DNA of 64,000 nt. Origin: Providencia zhijiangensis (lineage in GTDB: Bacteria; Pseudomonadota; Gammaproteobacteria; Enterobacterales; Enterobacteriaceae). Position 1 is the stretch's first letter, and each line of letters opens with the position of its first letter. Where the stretch lies: NCBI RefSeq assembly GCF_030315915.2, contig NZ_CP135990.1, forward strand, positions 248,001 to 312,000, in the 5' to 3' direction. A model generated the notes under the pieces. It saw only the letters and a list, made by a program, of their open reading frames with translations. It was not told the origin of the DNA and made no database searches. The translations under genes were made by a program, and so were the position numbers. Positions 33,925 through 41,980 of this stretch are shown here, in pieces.

Positions 33925-34983
33925 ATGAGCCACTCCAATGTATTACTGCACCGCCTCAACCTACGTTATCCTATTATTCAAGCACCTATGGCGGTGGTTT
34001 CAACACCTGCGTTGGTAGCCGCCGTTTGTGAAGCGGGCGGATTGGGCTCCTTAGCACTGGGTGCGAGCTCGGTAGATCAAGCAAGGTCAATGATTGCCGC
34101 CACTCAAGCACTGACGGACAAACCGTTTAATGTGAATGTGTTTTGCCATACGACACCACAACGCAATAACCAGAATGAACAGGCTTGGTTGGCACATTTA
34201 CAGCCTAAATTTCAGCAATTTAACCGTCAAGTCCCAGAGCAATTGGATGAAATTTATCTCTCATTTTTAGATAACCCAGCCATGTTGGAGCTTTTTTTAG
34301 AAATGAAACCCGCAGTCGTGAGTTTCCACTTCAATGTGCCGTCTCGTGAAGTTGTCAATGCCTTGAAAGAAAAAGGTATTTTTACGATGGCGACGGCGAC
34401 AAACTTACATGAAGTCCAATTAATTGAACAAGCGGGTATTGATGCAATTGTGGCGCAAGGAATAGAAGCGGGTGGTCACCGTGGCATGTTTGATGTGCAA
34501 TTAAAAGATGAAGAACTGACGACAAATCAGCTGGTTGCGCTACTTGCTAAACACACCCAATTACCGATTATTGCGACAGGGGGGATCATGGACGGTGCGG
34601 ATATCAAGCAAGCCCTTGCTCATGGTGCCTCTGCCGCACAATTAGGAACCGCCTTTCTGTTATGCCCAGAATCTGCGGCAAATGAAGGATATCGTCGTAA
34701 GCTGAAAAGCCAAACGATGGACAATACTTATTTAACTGCCGCTATCTCAGGGCGGCCTGCTCGAGGTATTTTCAATCAATTTATGCAGGCAGGGCAGGAA
34801 TATGATGTGAATAAATTGCCAGATTACCCGATTGCTTACGATGTGGGTAAGCAGCTGAATGCCGCGGCTACTCACTCAGGCAGTGATGAATTTGCAGCTC
34901 ATTGGGCGGGACAAAATGTGGCAAAAGTCCGTGAAATGAGTGCAAAAGATTTGATGGCGACGTTAGTGAAAGAGATGGAATAA
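33925..34983 (+). CDS. nitronate monooxygenase (NMO/2-nitropropane dioxygenase family)
   Basis: The 352-residue TIM-barrel flavoprotein resembles class I nitronate monooxygenases, which oxidise toxic alkyl nitronates using FMN. Visible family motifs are P-I-I-Q-A-P-M near residue 16, the A-Q-G-x-E-A-G-G-H-R-G segment near 178 (with the catalytic histidine), and A-T-G-G-I-M-D-G near 217. It follows an AAGGTAAGGA ribosome site. The gene stands alone between two minus-strand genes. Confidence 0.9.
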   Translation: MSHSNVLLHRLNLRYPIIQAPMAVVSTPALVAAVCEAGGLGSLALGASSVDQARSMIAATQALTDKPFNVNVFCHTTPQRNNQNEQAWLAHLQPKFQQFNRQVPEQLDEIYLSFLDNPAMLELFLEMKPAVVSFHFNVPSREVVNALKEKGIFTMATATNLHEVQLIEQAGIDAIVAQGIEAGGHRGMFDVQLKDEELTTNQLVALLAKHTQLPIIATGGIMDGADIKQALAHGASAAQLGTAFLLCPESAANEGYRRKLKSQTMDNTYLTAAISGRPARGIFNQFMQAGQEYDVNKLPDYPIAYDVGKQLNAAATHSGSDEFAAHWAGQNVAKVREMSAKDLMATLVKEME

Positions 34984-35007
34984 GCAAATAAATGGAATAA
35001 ATGAGAG

Positions 35008-35035
35008 AGGGGAATGATAAATCCGTCATTCCCCT
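35008..35035. terminator. terminator between the NMO gene and yhjD
   Basis: A 10-bp perfect stem AGGGGAATGA / TCATTCCCCT with an 8-nt loop lies between convergent genes. The T tract is weak on both sides. Confidence 0.6.
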
Positions 35036-35045
35036 ATGATTGAGA

Positions 35046-36038
35046 TTAAGAAGTGAGAACGTCTTGTGCGCCACCTTTCGGCTCATCCGTGGCAATCCAC
35101 GCGGCGCAAAAGAGTGTGAGTCGGGCAAAGAAATAGAAAAATGCCATTAACCCCAATACTGAACCGAAAGCTGCACCCGATGGTGAAGAGGCTAAGGTTG
35201 GTAAAATCCATGTCATGACAGATTTGATGATTTCAAACCCAATAGCAGCGAGTAAGGTGCCTTTCAGTAGTGAGCGGCGACGGTGCTGCATACGTGGTAA
35301 AATCCAGAAAATCCACAAAAATAATAAGAAGTTAGCGGTAATGGAAATTGCTAAACCAATCAATGTCCAAACTGGTCTTAGCCACTCGATGCTGTCTAAG
35401 CCAAGTGTACTGACAATGGTCGCTTGCGCAGAGCCTGCTACGGAGGTCAGTGTAATGGTGACAATCAACGCAATTAGTAAGCCAATTAGTGCGAAAAAGT
35501 CCCGAATATAGCGGAAAATGATATTTTCTTGCTCTGATTCATTCCGTTCCCAAATGGTGCGAGATTGCGCCAAAATCGCTAAGCGCAAGTTATTCACCCA
35601 GTTAACGCCAGAATAGACCGCTAACGCTAAACCCGTTAACCCCACAGTAGTACGTTGGCGGATGGCGGTATCAATGGTCTGTTCAAGGGTATTGGCAAGT
35701 GTGGGATCAGTAATGTTGGCAGAAATGCCACGAATGAGCTTTTCAAGTAATTCAGGATTGCTGGCTAACACGAAACCTGCCGCAGCGAAGCTAAACATCA
35801 GTACGGGGATTAGAGATAAAAACGAGAAATAGGTAATTGCGGCACCAAACTGGTTACCCATTCTATCGGTAAAACGTTGAGCCGTGCGGATTAAATGCGC
35901 AATAAATGGAATTGCACAAACAAAATCAACCACCCTCATTGAGAACGTTAGGGCTTTTTTACTGCCATCTAGGCTTTTGTTTAGAGTGGATTTTAATTTG
36001 TTGGTCTCTTTTTGTTGCTCATCTTGCATGTTTGACAT
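35046..36038 (-). CDS. yhjD: YihY/BrkB-family inner membrane protein YhjD
   Basis: The 330-residue protein has about six membrane segments and the A-I-T-Y-F-S-F-L-S-L-I-P motif of the YihY/YhjD family. A mutant form of E. coli YhjD suppresses loss of the lipid A Kdo portion, so a role in lipid or LPS handling has been suggested; the normal substrate is unknown. The first 40 residues are hydrophilic and lysine-rich, as in E. coli YhjD (337 aa). Confidence 0.88.
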   Translation of the reverse strand: MSNMQDEQQKETNKLKSTLNKSLDGSKKALTFSMRVVDFVCAIPFIAHLIRTAQRFTDRMGNQFGAAITYFSFLSLIPVLMFSFAAAGFVLASNPELLEKLIRGISANITDPTLANTLEQTIDTAIRQRTTVGLTGLALAVYSGVNWVNNLRLAILAQSRTIWERNESEQENIIFRYIRDFFALIGLLIALIVTITLTSVAGSAQATIVSTLGLDSIEWLRPVWTLIGLAISITANFLLFLWIFWILPRMQHRRRSLLKGTLLAAIGFEIIKSVMTWILPTLASSPSGAAFGSVLGLMAFFYFFARLTLFCAAWIATDEPKGGAQDVLTS

Positions 36039-36130
36039 GCGTTCCCCTTTTCACTGCTTAATCAAAATATGCTTATAATTCACCATTCTATATTCTTTTA
36101 TACTATAGCCTAAGTTTGTTGATAATTTCA

Positions 36131-36168
36131 CCCTATGCCTTTATTTATCCAAAATTAGGCATAGGGTG
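36131..36168 (-). terminator. hairpin downstream of the DUF1090 gene
   Basis: An 11-12-bp perfect stem (CACCCTATGCCT / AGGCATAGGGTG) with a 16-18-nt AT-rich loop follows the DUF1090 gene on the minus strand. No long U tract follows. Confidence 0.5.
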
Positions 36169-36213
36169 AGATAAAGAATAAAAATTAACTATTTGATTAA
36201 ACTTGAATTTTTA

Positions 36214-36615
36214 TTAAAGGGTGTCTTTGTAGATGTCTGAAAGGTCTTGGGCTTCTTGAAGCTCTGCCTTTGCTTCGGCAACTTTACGCTTATGTTTAGC
36301 GATTTTTTCAGGGTCACCTTTTTGAATAGATTCCTGCAATTCAGCTTCGCGCTCAGCAACTTTTTTCTGCTTTTCGGCAATTTTCTCCTGACTATCGCGA
36401 TACAGCGAATCAGAGGTACAGTAGCGGTTAACGTTCTCGAGTGCGCGCTCTAAGCCATTTACGCGGTAGGTATTACCGTGTGCTTTGGCATATTTGAGCT
36501 GAGTTTCAATTTTCTGCTTTTTGATTTCACACCCTTGGGATGAATTACCTGCTATTGCAGGATTATTCACTAAAAATACAGCCAATATGGAAGATATTAT
36601 AAATACTCGTTTCAT
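36214..36615 (-). CDS. DUF1090 periplasmic protein (YqjC-like)
   Basis: The 133-residue product has a signal peptide ending near residue 22 (A-I-A). The mature part is helical and highly charged, with two E-x-K-x-K-V-A-E-x-E-A-E-L-Q-E repeats predicted to form a coiled coil, typical of DUF1090/YqjC proteins of unknown function. Two cysteines (near residues 29 and 66) may form a disulphide. It is oriented on the minus strand and sits apart from the usual yqj genes of E. coli. Confidence 0.82.
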   Translation of the reverse strand: MKRVFIISSILAVFLVNNPAIAGNSSQGCEIKKQKIETQLKYAKAHGNTYRVNGLERALENVNRYCTSDSLYRDSQEKIAEKQKKVAEREAELQESIQKGDPEKIAKHKRKVAEAKAELQEAQDLSDIYKDTL

Positions 36616-36844
36616 TGGTTTTCCCTATTATGGTTTTTAATTTTGCTTAGGATAACTTTTTGGTAAGGAAAGGTCATGTGCAATTTTGTCATGTTTTGTC
36701 ACTATGACAATCCCATCAAATTTTAGCTATAATGGCGCGAAAGAAATTATTCGGTCTATTTTTCATTCAACAGACCTTCTGTACAGATTCTATTAACAGC
36801 ATTCACAAAAGTGACTGCTGAATTCCTCAGGAAATAAACGCGAC

Positions 36845-37687
36845 ATGTTAAGTTATCGTCATAGCTTTCACGCAGGCAACCATGCGGATGTTCTCAAACA
36901 TACGGTGCAAAGTCTGATCATTGAATCTCTTAAAGAAAAAGAGAAACCATTTCTGTATCTGGATACCCATTCCGGCGCGGGTCGTTATCAATTAACCAGC
37001 GAACATTCAGAAAAAACAGGGGAGTATCTCGAAGGGATTGCACGAGTTTGGGAGCAACCGGACTTACCTGAGGAACTACTGCCCTATATGCAAGTTGTAC
37101 GCCGTTTAAATGAAAACGGTCGCTTACGTTATTACCCTGGCTCGCCACTATTAGCGAAACATTTACTGCGTGAGCACGATAAACTGATTTTAACCGAGTT
37201 ACACCCAAGTGATTATCCATTATTGCGTACTGAATTTTCTCGCGATGAGCGTGCAACAGTTGCCCGCGAAGATGGTTATCAGCAGTTAAAATCGAAATTA
37301 CCTCCGCAAAGCCGCCGTGGTTTTATGCTGATGGATCCACCTTATGAGATGAAATCAGACTACGAAGCGGTCGTAAAAGGCGTTGTCGAAGGCTATAAGC
37401 GTTTCGCAACAGGCACTTATGCGATTTGGTATCCGGTAGTTCTGCGCCAGCAAATCAAACGCATGGTGAACCAGCTCGAAGCAACGGGTATCCGTAAAAT
37501 TCTGCAAATTGAATTAGCGGTGCGCCCTGATAGCGACCAACGCGGCATGACTGCATCCGGTATGATTGTCATTAACCCGCCTTGGAAACTTGAGCAGCAG
37601 ATGAAAAATGTCCTGCCATGGTTACATAAAACACTGGTGCCAGAAGGCACTGGGCATACATTAGTTGAGTGGATTGTACCTGAGTAA
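36845..37687 (+). CDS. rlmJ: 23S rRNA (adenine2030-N6)-methyltransferase RlmJ
   Basis: The 280-residue methyltransferase modifies A2030 of 23S rRNA with S-adenosylmethionine. The family start S-Y-R-H-S-F-H-A-G-N-H-A-D-V-L-K-H and the catalytic D-P-P-Y motif near residue 164 are present. Length equals E. coli RlmJ (280). As in E. coli it is followed by gorA. The stop region is duplicated: a 14-base unit ending in TAA occurs twice in tandem. Confidence 0.96.
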   Translation: MLSYRHSFHAGNHADVLKHTVQSLIIESLKEKEKPFLYLDTHSGAGRYQLTSEHSEKTGEYLEGIARVWEQPDLPEELLPYMQVVRRLNENGRLRYYPGSPLLAKHLLREHDKLILTELHPSDYPLLRTEFSRDERATVAREDGYQQLKSKLPPQSRRGFMLMDPPYEMKSDYEAVVKGVVEGYKRFATGTYAIWYPVVLRQQIKRMVNQLEATGIRKILQIELAVRPDSDQRGMTASGMIVINPPWKLEQQMKNVLPWLHKTLVPEGTGHTLVEWIVPE

Positions 37688-37819
37688 ATTGTACCTGAGT
37701 AACAATAGACTCTGGCTATTGCAGTAACAGGCAATAGCTATCTTAAATGTTTATGTTTACATAGCATAATAAGAGAATATTAACGTATTCGTAATTCAAC
37801 AAATGGGAACAACCAAGTT

Positions 37820-39172
37820 ATGAGCAAACATTACGACTATATTGCAATTGGCGGCGGTAGCGGCGGTATTGCGTCAATGAACCGTGCGGCAATGTACGGA
37901 CAAAAGTGTGCCCTGATTGAAGCTAAAGAGTTAGGCGGCACTTGTGTTAACGTCGGTTGTGTACCGAAAAAAGTGATGTGGCATGCGGCGCAAATTTCTG
38001 AAGCAATTCGCGCTTATGGCCCAGACTATGGTTTCGATACCACTATCAATGATTTCAACTGGAAGAAATTAATTGAGAGCCGTACTGCTTATATCGACCG
38101 AATCCACCAATCTTACGATCGCGTACTTGGCAATAATAAAGTCGATGTGATCAAAGGTTTTGCTCGTTTTGTTGATGCACATACTGTTGAAGTGAATGGC
38201 GAGATTTACACCGCGGATCATATTCTGATCGCAACGGGTGGTCGTCCGGTGATCCCTGCGATCCCTGGCGCAGAATATGGCATGACCTCTGACGGTTTCT
38301 TTGAGCTGGAAGCTCTGCCTAAACGTGTTGCTGTCGTCGGTGCAGGCTATATAGCTGTTGAACTGGCGGGTGTTTTAAATGGTTTAGGTAGCGAAGCGCA
38401 CCTGTTTGTGCGTAAACATGCTCCACTGCGTGCGTTTGATCCGCTTATCGTTGAAACCTTAGTGGAAGTGATGAACGCAGAAGGCCCAACGCTGCACACA
38501 GAATCTATTCCGAAAGAAGTGGTTAAAAATGCAGACGGTTCACTGACACTGAAATTAGAAAATGGTCACGAGCAAACTGTCGATGCGCTGATTTGGGCAA
38601 TCGGTCGTGAGCCAATGACGGATAACCTGAATATTGAAGCGGCAGGCGTTGAGCTAAACGCGAAAGGCTATATTAAAGTCGATAAATATCAGAATACTAA
38701 TGTTGCTGGCGTGTACGCGGTAGGCGATAACACCGGTGCGGTAGAGTTAACGCCAGTAGCGGTTGCTGCGGGTCGCCGTCTGTCTGAGCGTTTATTTAAT
38801 AACAAGCCTGACGAGCATTTAGATTACACCAACGTACCAACGGTGGTATTCAGCCATCCACCAATTGGCACAGTAGGTTTAACCGAGCCAGAAGCCATTG
38901 AAAAATATGGTGCTGATGCAGTGAAATGCTACAAATCTTCATTTACTGCGATGTATACCGCGGTGACTTCTCATCGCCAACCATGCCGTATGAAGCTGGT
39001 GTGTGTGGGTAAAGAAGAGAAAATTGTCGGCATCCATGGTATCGGTTTTGGTATGGATGAAATGTTGCAAGGCTTTGCGGTCGCTCTCAAAATGGGTGCA
39101 ACCAAGAAAGATTTCGACAACACTGTTGCAATCCACCCGACTGCAGCAGAAGAGTTTGTGACAATGCGTTAA
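37820..39172 (+). CDS. gorA: glutathione reductase
   Basis: The 450-residue flavoprotein reduces glutathione disulphide with NADPH. The FAD-binding G-G-G-S-G-G near residue 11, the redox-active C-V-N-V-G-C at about 42-47, the NADPH-binding [11 protein letters not shown] near 173, and the C-terminal H-P-T-A-A-E-E with the catalytic histidine are all intact. Length equals E. coli Gor. It is followed by a terminator and then by the accessory island. Confidence 0.97.
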   Translation: MSKHYDYIAIGGGSGGIASMNRAAMYGQKCALIEAKELGGTCVNVGCVPKKVMWHAAQISEAIRAYGPDYGFDTTINDFNWKKLIESRTAYIDRIHQSYDRVLGNNKVDVIKGFARFVDAHTVEVNGEIYTADHILIATGGRPVIPAIPGAEYGMTSDGFFELEALPKRVAVVGAGYIAVELAGVLNGLGSEAHLFVRKHAPLRAFDPLIVETLVEVMNAEGPTLHTESIPKEVVKNADGSLTLKLENGHEQTVDALIWAIGREPMTDNLNIEAAGVELNAKGYIKVDKYQNTNVAGVYAVGDNTGAVELTPVAVAAGRRLSERLFNNKPDEHLDYTNVPTVVFSHPPIGTVGLTEPEAIEKYGADAVKCYKSSFTAMYTAVTSHRQPCRMKLVCVGKEEKIVGIHGIGFGMDEMLQGFAVALKMGATKKDFDNTVAIHPTAAEEFVTMR

Positions 39173-39204
39173 GCATTTGCGTGCAGTCAGTCATAAATAA
39201 TAAG

Positions 39205-39247
39205 AAAGGTCAGATAATAGGGAATACTTCAAATATCTGGCCTTTTT
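39205..39247 (+). terminator. gorA terminator
   Basis: A 12-bp stem with one G-U/mismatch (AAAGGTCAGATA / TATCTGGCCTTT) and a loop of about 17 nt is followed by T residues, 32 bases after the gorA stop. It marks the left limit of core sequence before the accessory island. Confidence 0.75.
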
Positions 39248-39584
39248 ATTCTCTCATCTATTTACTTAATGTTTGATTTTACCGCAAAACAACTAACATG
39301 TATGGTTATACAGTCATATTTAAATTTAGATAACTAGGGATAATTTCAGCGTATATTAACTTAACGGGTAATAAGTGAAATTTTTTAAGAATAATTATTT
39401 GGTTCTACCTTAGTTGGTAGGTTTGAAAAATGTGCATATGTGTTTTTCCTAGTGGTGAATTTAATAAAAACCTAGTAAATTCTTTTTAATACAAATGGTT
39501 AAATGTGTATTTTTTCTCTGTGCTAACGAAATCAACGCGTATGTGAACTAATAAAATGTTAGCCTCACAAATCAGAGAACTATT
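39248..39584. other. AT-rich left edge of the accessory island
   Basis: This AT-rich non-coding stretch contains no integrase gene and no tRNA. Near its end, GCTAAC (39522-39527) and GTTAGC (39558-39563) face each other 30 bases apart. The second lies in the 17-mer AACTAATAAAATGTTAG (39546-39562), which recurs inverted at 40429-40445. Confidence 0.45.
39546..39562 (+). repeat. 17-bp inverted repeat, left copy
   Basis: AACTAATAAAATGTTAG is repeated exactly in inverse orientation at 40429-40445. Each copy ends in a GTTAG core directly before the start of a short gene (39585 rightwards, 40421 leftwards), a placement reminiscent of integron recombination cores. Confidence 0.7.
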
Positions 39585-39767
39585 ATGGAAGAAACTTGGG
39601 TGTCTGGCTCAATTGCTTTCATTAGTATTGAAACTTCCATTAGAACCTTCACTTCTCTCCTAGAAAAAATATCGGGCGTGAAATTTCAAAAAAAGGAAGT
39701 TGACGAGGCAGGGAGTAGTTTTCCTAGGGCAAAACGAGTCAGTGACTTTGCTCATTTAGAAAACTGA
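39585..39767 (+). CDS. small hypothetical cassette-like protein
   Basis: A 60-residue ORF starts 23 bases after a GTTAGCC core and ends 2 bases before a GATTAAC box that opens an attC-like hairpin. No family is recognised. The protein is soluble and moderately charged, with an N-terminal hydrophobic-rich half. The upstream sequence offers only a weak AGAG ribosome site. Context rather than sequence makes it a candidate integron-type cassette gene. Confidence 0.4.
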   Translation: MEETWVSGSIAFISIETSIRTFTSLLEKISGVKFQKKEVDEAGSSFPRAKRVSDFAHLEN

Positions 39768-39768
39768 G

Positions 39769-39863
39769 GATTAACTTAGGTATGGAAACGTAATGCCTCA
39801 TCAACTGACGCAGCTTTGCTACGCCGATGTCAGAAAGGCACGTAGTTGATTGACTTGTTAGGA
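39769..39863 (+). repeat. attC-like recombination hairpin (candidate)
   Basis: The segment is bounded by GATTAAC (39769-39775) and GTTAGGA (39857-39863), similar to R'' and R' cores of integron attC sites. Inside, nested arms ATCAACT/AGTTGAT, CTGAC/GTCAG and CGCAGC/GCTACG form an imperfect hairpin with a TTT loop (39800-39850). The spacing between cores and stems is unequal, unlike canonical attC sites, so this is only a candidate. No integron integrase gene is present in the window. Confidence 0.38.
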
Positions 39864-40421
39864 GTATAAGCCTGACCCATTTCTATATTTTACAGTAATC
39901 ATTGAAGGTGGAATAGTGCCTCGGTAAAAGTACCAGTGAGGGGCAATTGGCTGGTTACTTTCCATTATCCTGGATGTTTCTGCGTCTTGAGCATCATTTG
40001 ATCCCCCAATTGGAAATCTTGCGCTAGCTAAGCCAGCTGCTTTGTGTAGTACTTTTTGTGTTTGATCCCGCTGAAATTTTATCAGAACAAAATCGATAAA
40101 AGAATCGTAGTCTATCAAATTAGGGTCATGCTCATCGATCTCTATCTCCAAAACTACTTCAGTTTGATCGAATAGCTGCAACTCTCTATTAGGGGCTAAT
40201 CCTGAAATTAAATTTGGATAATGGCCTGCCATAAAATTAAACTGAGGTGAGACATTTTCAACAAGCTTTTGCCCGGTTATTAGTCCGTTACCGTTTGGAT
40301 CTAACAATGAAGTTAATGAAACAAAAATATCCTTTAACCCAAACGGGGCAATCCCTGCCAAAATACCTTGCTTGAGAATGCTATCTACCGCATCTTTTCG
40401 TGTAAAATGATAAAATATCAT
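39858..40421 (-). CDS. hypothetical protein with ART-like N-terminus
   Basis: The 187-residue product is not recognised with confidence. It opens with Y-H-F-T-R-K-D-A-V-D-S-I-L-K-Q-G-I-L, a pattern seen at the start of several ADP-ribosyltransferase-fold proteins (DarT, KptA and related toxins), but catalytic residues cannot be assigned by eye. The gene starts 8 bases after the inverted copy of the 17-mer, and its TAA stop lies inside the GTTAGGA core of the attC-like hairpin. It converges on the 60-residue ORF. The setting suggests a mobile cassette. Confidence 0.6.
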   Translation of the reverse strand: MIFYHFTRKDAVDSILKQGILAGIAPFGLKDIFVSLTSLLDPNGNGLITGQKLVENVSPQFNFMAGHYPNLISGLAPNRELQLFDQTEVVLEIEIDEHDPNLIDYDSFIDFVLIKFQRDQTQKVLHKAAGLASARFPIGGSNDAQDAETSRIMESNQPIAPHWYFYRGTIPPSMITVKYRNGSGLYS

Positions 40422-40428
40422 GAAACTC

Positions 40429-40445
40429 CTAACATTTTATTAGTT
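40429..40445 (-). repeat. 17-bp inverted repeat, right copy
   Basis: The minus strand reads AACTAATAAAATGTTAG, identical to 39546-39562. The pair brackets the two convergent small genes and the hairpin between them, a unit of 900 bases. Confidence 0.7.
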
Positions 40446-40567
40446 GGCTGGCTCGTTTTTCTGGAGGTGCCCAATCGACCAAAATCAATTTAACTTACTA
40501 AATAATCGCAGAAAAACGGTTGAAATCCACCCGCTATTATACAAAAACCGAAAAAACTAGCCAGCTT
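40446..40567. repeat. large imperfect inverted repeat
   Basis: GGCTGGCTCGTTTTTCTG (40446-40463) can pair with CAGAAAAACG (40509-40518, 10 bp perfect) or with the longer arm GAAAAAACTAGCCAGC (40550-40565, one bulge). The alternative pairings resemble a switchable or recombination-type structure abutting the 17-bp repeat. Confidence 0.5.
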
Positions 40568-41506
40568 GAATACGTCTGTTTTGCTCTGCTTTATAGCTTT
40601 TCAGCGCCCTCGGTACAATAAGCTGTATATAGCGTCAGTACTTTGCTGACTAGACACAGACAGCAATGGTTTCATGGCAATTGAGGTACGAGAAAAGGAG
40701 TGGAAAACCGAATCACTGTGGCTTGCGAGGCTGAACATCGCTAGCACGGAATGGGGAAAAACCTTCTCAGAGCGAAAGACAAACGACGACAAAAAGCATC
40801 GAAAAGTTTCGAGCTTTATTGTCGAGGTACCAAACTTTAATGTTCGACCACAGTTTATAGCTAACAGTTGATGCAATTAAACCTGACAGCTTACTCTTTC
40901 ACACATCTCACTAATGTTTGATTAGAAGAATAAGTGATATGCTTTTGGGCTATGCTCTGACCATGTTCTAGGGCGGTAGCTATAAATCGGTTTTCCCCAA
41001 ATTTTGATAGTTTCCCAAGGGGCTCGCCGGAGCGCTTTATACACTGGAGTTGGCAATTGAGAATGATGAGATTCCATACGTTCATCGATGAATGCGGAGA
41101 TGCTATTAGGGATAGGTACAACCTCAATAATCATGAAAATAGCTGTTCAAACCGTTTATATCGATCTTCTTGCATTAAGTGAAAATGAAAAAACGAGTTG
41201 CAGCTAACTAAGATCATCTGTAACCAGGCACAGCCGACGTGGATCTGGTTTATAAATTGCGAGGCTCTTTTGGACACTTTGCGAGCTGGTTGGCTCCGTT
41301 CTCTACTCACTACTTTTTGCGTGGATCACGTCAGAGTGACTTTTCTGTTAGATAGCCGCGAGCACTACAATAATATATTTCTAAGTTATTCAGCCCCTCT
41401 TTATAAAACGACTACAGCTCTTGAGAATCCAACAGTTTAAACTAGCTTATCTCAAAGTAACTTTATTCTGTGGAGGGGGAACAAGCCTTAGATGATTAAT
41501 ATCGTG
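40568..41506. other. accessory stretch with only marginal ORFs
   Basis: No gene is supported here. Marginal frames exist: 65 codons at 40674-40871 (+); 70 codons at 40922-41134 (-), which reads like a plausible soluble protein but overlaps another frame; and 80 codons at 41198-41440 (+). GCTAAC boxes at about 40863 and 41205 may be relics of cassette boundaries. The base composition and broken frames suggest degraded gene-cassette or island DNA. Confidence 0.35.
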
Positions 41507-41803
41507 TTATTTTATTCTAACAATTTGTTTTCTCTGCTGTTCAATTAGCTCATTCACAAGTTGGGTAATTTTGAGGTGAGCTTTTCGCAAGGCATGAGAT
41601 AGCTGATGGTGCTCAGCAGCCATTTTCGCGACCATTACTTTAAGTTCATCAACCTGCTCACGGTACTGAATTTTAATCCGCTTTTCTTCGTTGCGTTTGA
41701 ATCTTAATTTTTCAAGATCGGATTCGATTGGTGTAATGGATGATGAAGCTTTAATCTTTGCAGCTTCCGATTGTGCTTTAAGCTTAAACTCTTTGTAGTA
41801 ATT
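41507..41803 (-). pseudogene. C-terminal fragment of a coiled-coil protein
   Basis: An open frame of 98 codons with no start of its own ends at a TAA at 41507-41509. It encodes a lysine-, glutamate- and glutamine-rich helical segment with heptad-like spacing (K-L-K-A-Q-S-E-A-A-K, then V-D-E-L-K-V-M-V-A-K-M-A-A-E-H-H and Q-L-V-N-E-L-I-E-Q-Q), predicted to be a coiled coil. The frame abuts the end of an IS3-family remnant at 41803, so the N-terminal part was removed by the insertion or a later deletion. The family is not recognised. Confidence 0.6.
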
Positions 41804-41980
41804 GAAGTGGTCAACAAAAATTGATCACAGTTTTAGAGTTTTCCCAATATAATCGTTCTGATTCATTGGGCGTTAAGCCACCGTTATATTGATGGGGTCT
41901 AAGCTGACTATAATACCCGATGATATATCGTGTTATTTCTTGCTGTGCTTCTACAAAATTAGGGTAGCTTAAAATGGGTA
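41803..41980 (-). mobile_element. IS3-family remnant (3' end of orfB)
   Basis: The minus strand encodes the last 55 or so residues of an IS3-type OrfB transposase: Y-P-N-F-V-E-A-Q-Q-E-I, then Y-Y-S-Q-L-R-P-H-Q-Y-N-G-G-L-T-P-N-E, with a stop at 41811-41813. R-P-H-x-x-N-G-G-x-T-P is characteristic of this family. The terminal sequence TGAAGTGGTCAAC at 41803-41815 looks like the inverted-repeat end. The rest of the element is missing and its inner edge is fused to a truncated regulator gene. Confidence 0.8.

Noticed and set aside
40601..40876. Overlapping ORFs on both strands (40601-40876 minus, 40674-40871 plus)
   Set aside because: Neither has a recognisable domain or a convincing ribosome site; reported only as part of a degraded stretch.
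41198..41440. 80-codon plus-strand ORF
   Set aside because: Composition is atypical (many Trp, Cys and Leu in short runs) and it lacks a ribosome site; probably chance.
41499..41938. 14-nt direct repeat ATATCGTGTTATTT (41499-41512 and 41925-41938)
   Set aside because: The second copy lies inside IS3 coding sequence and the first in a gene tail; likely chance or microhomology, with no functional argument.
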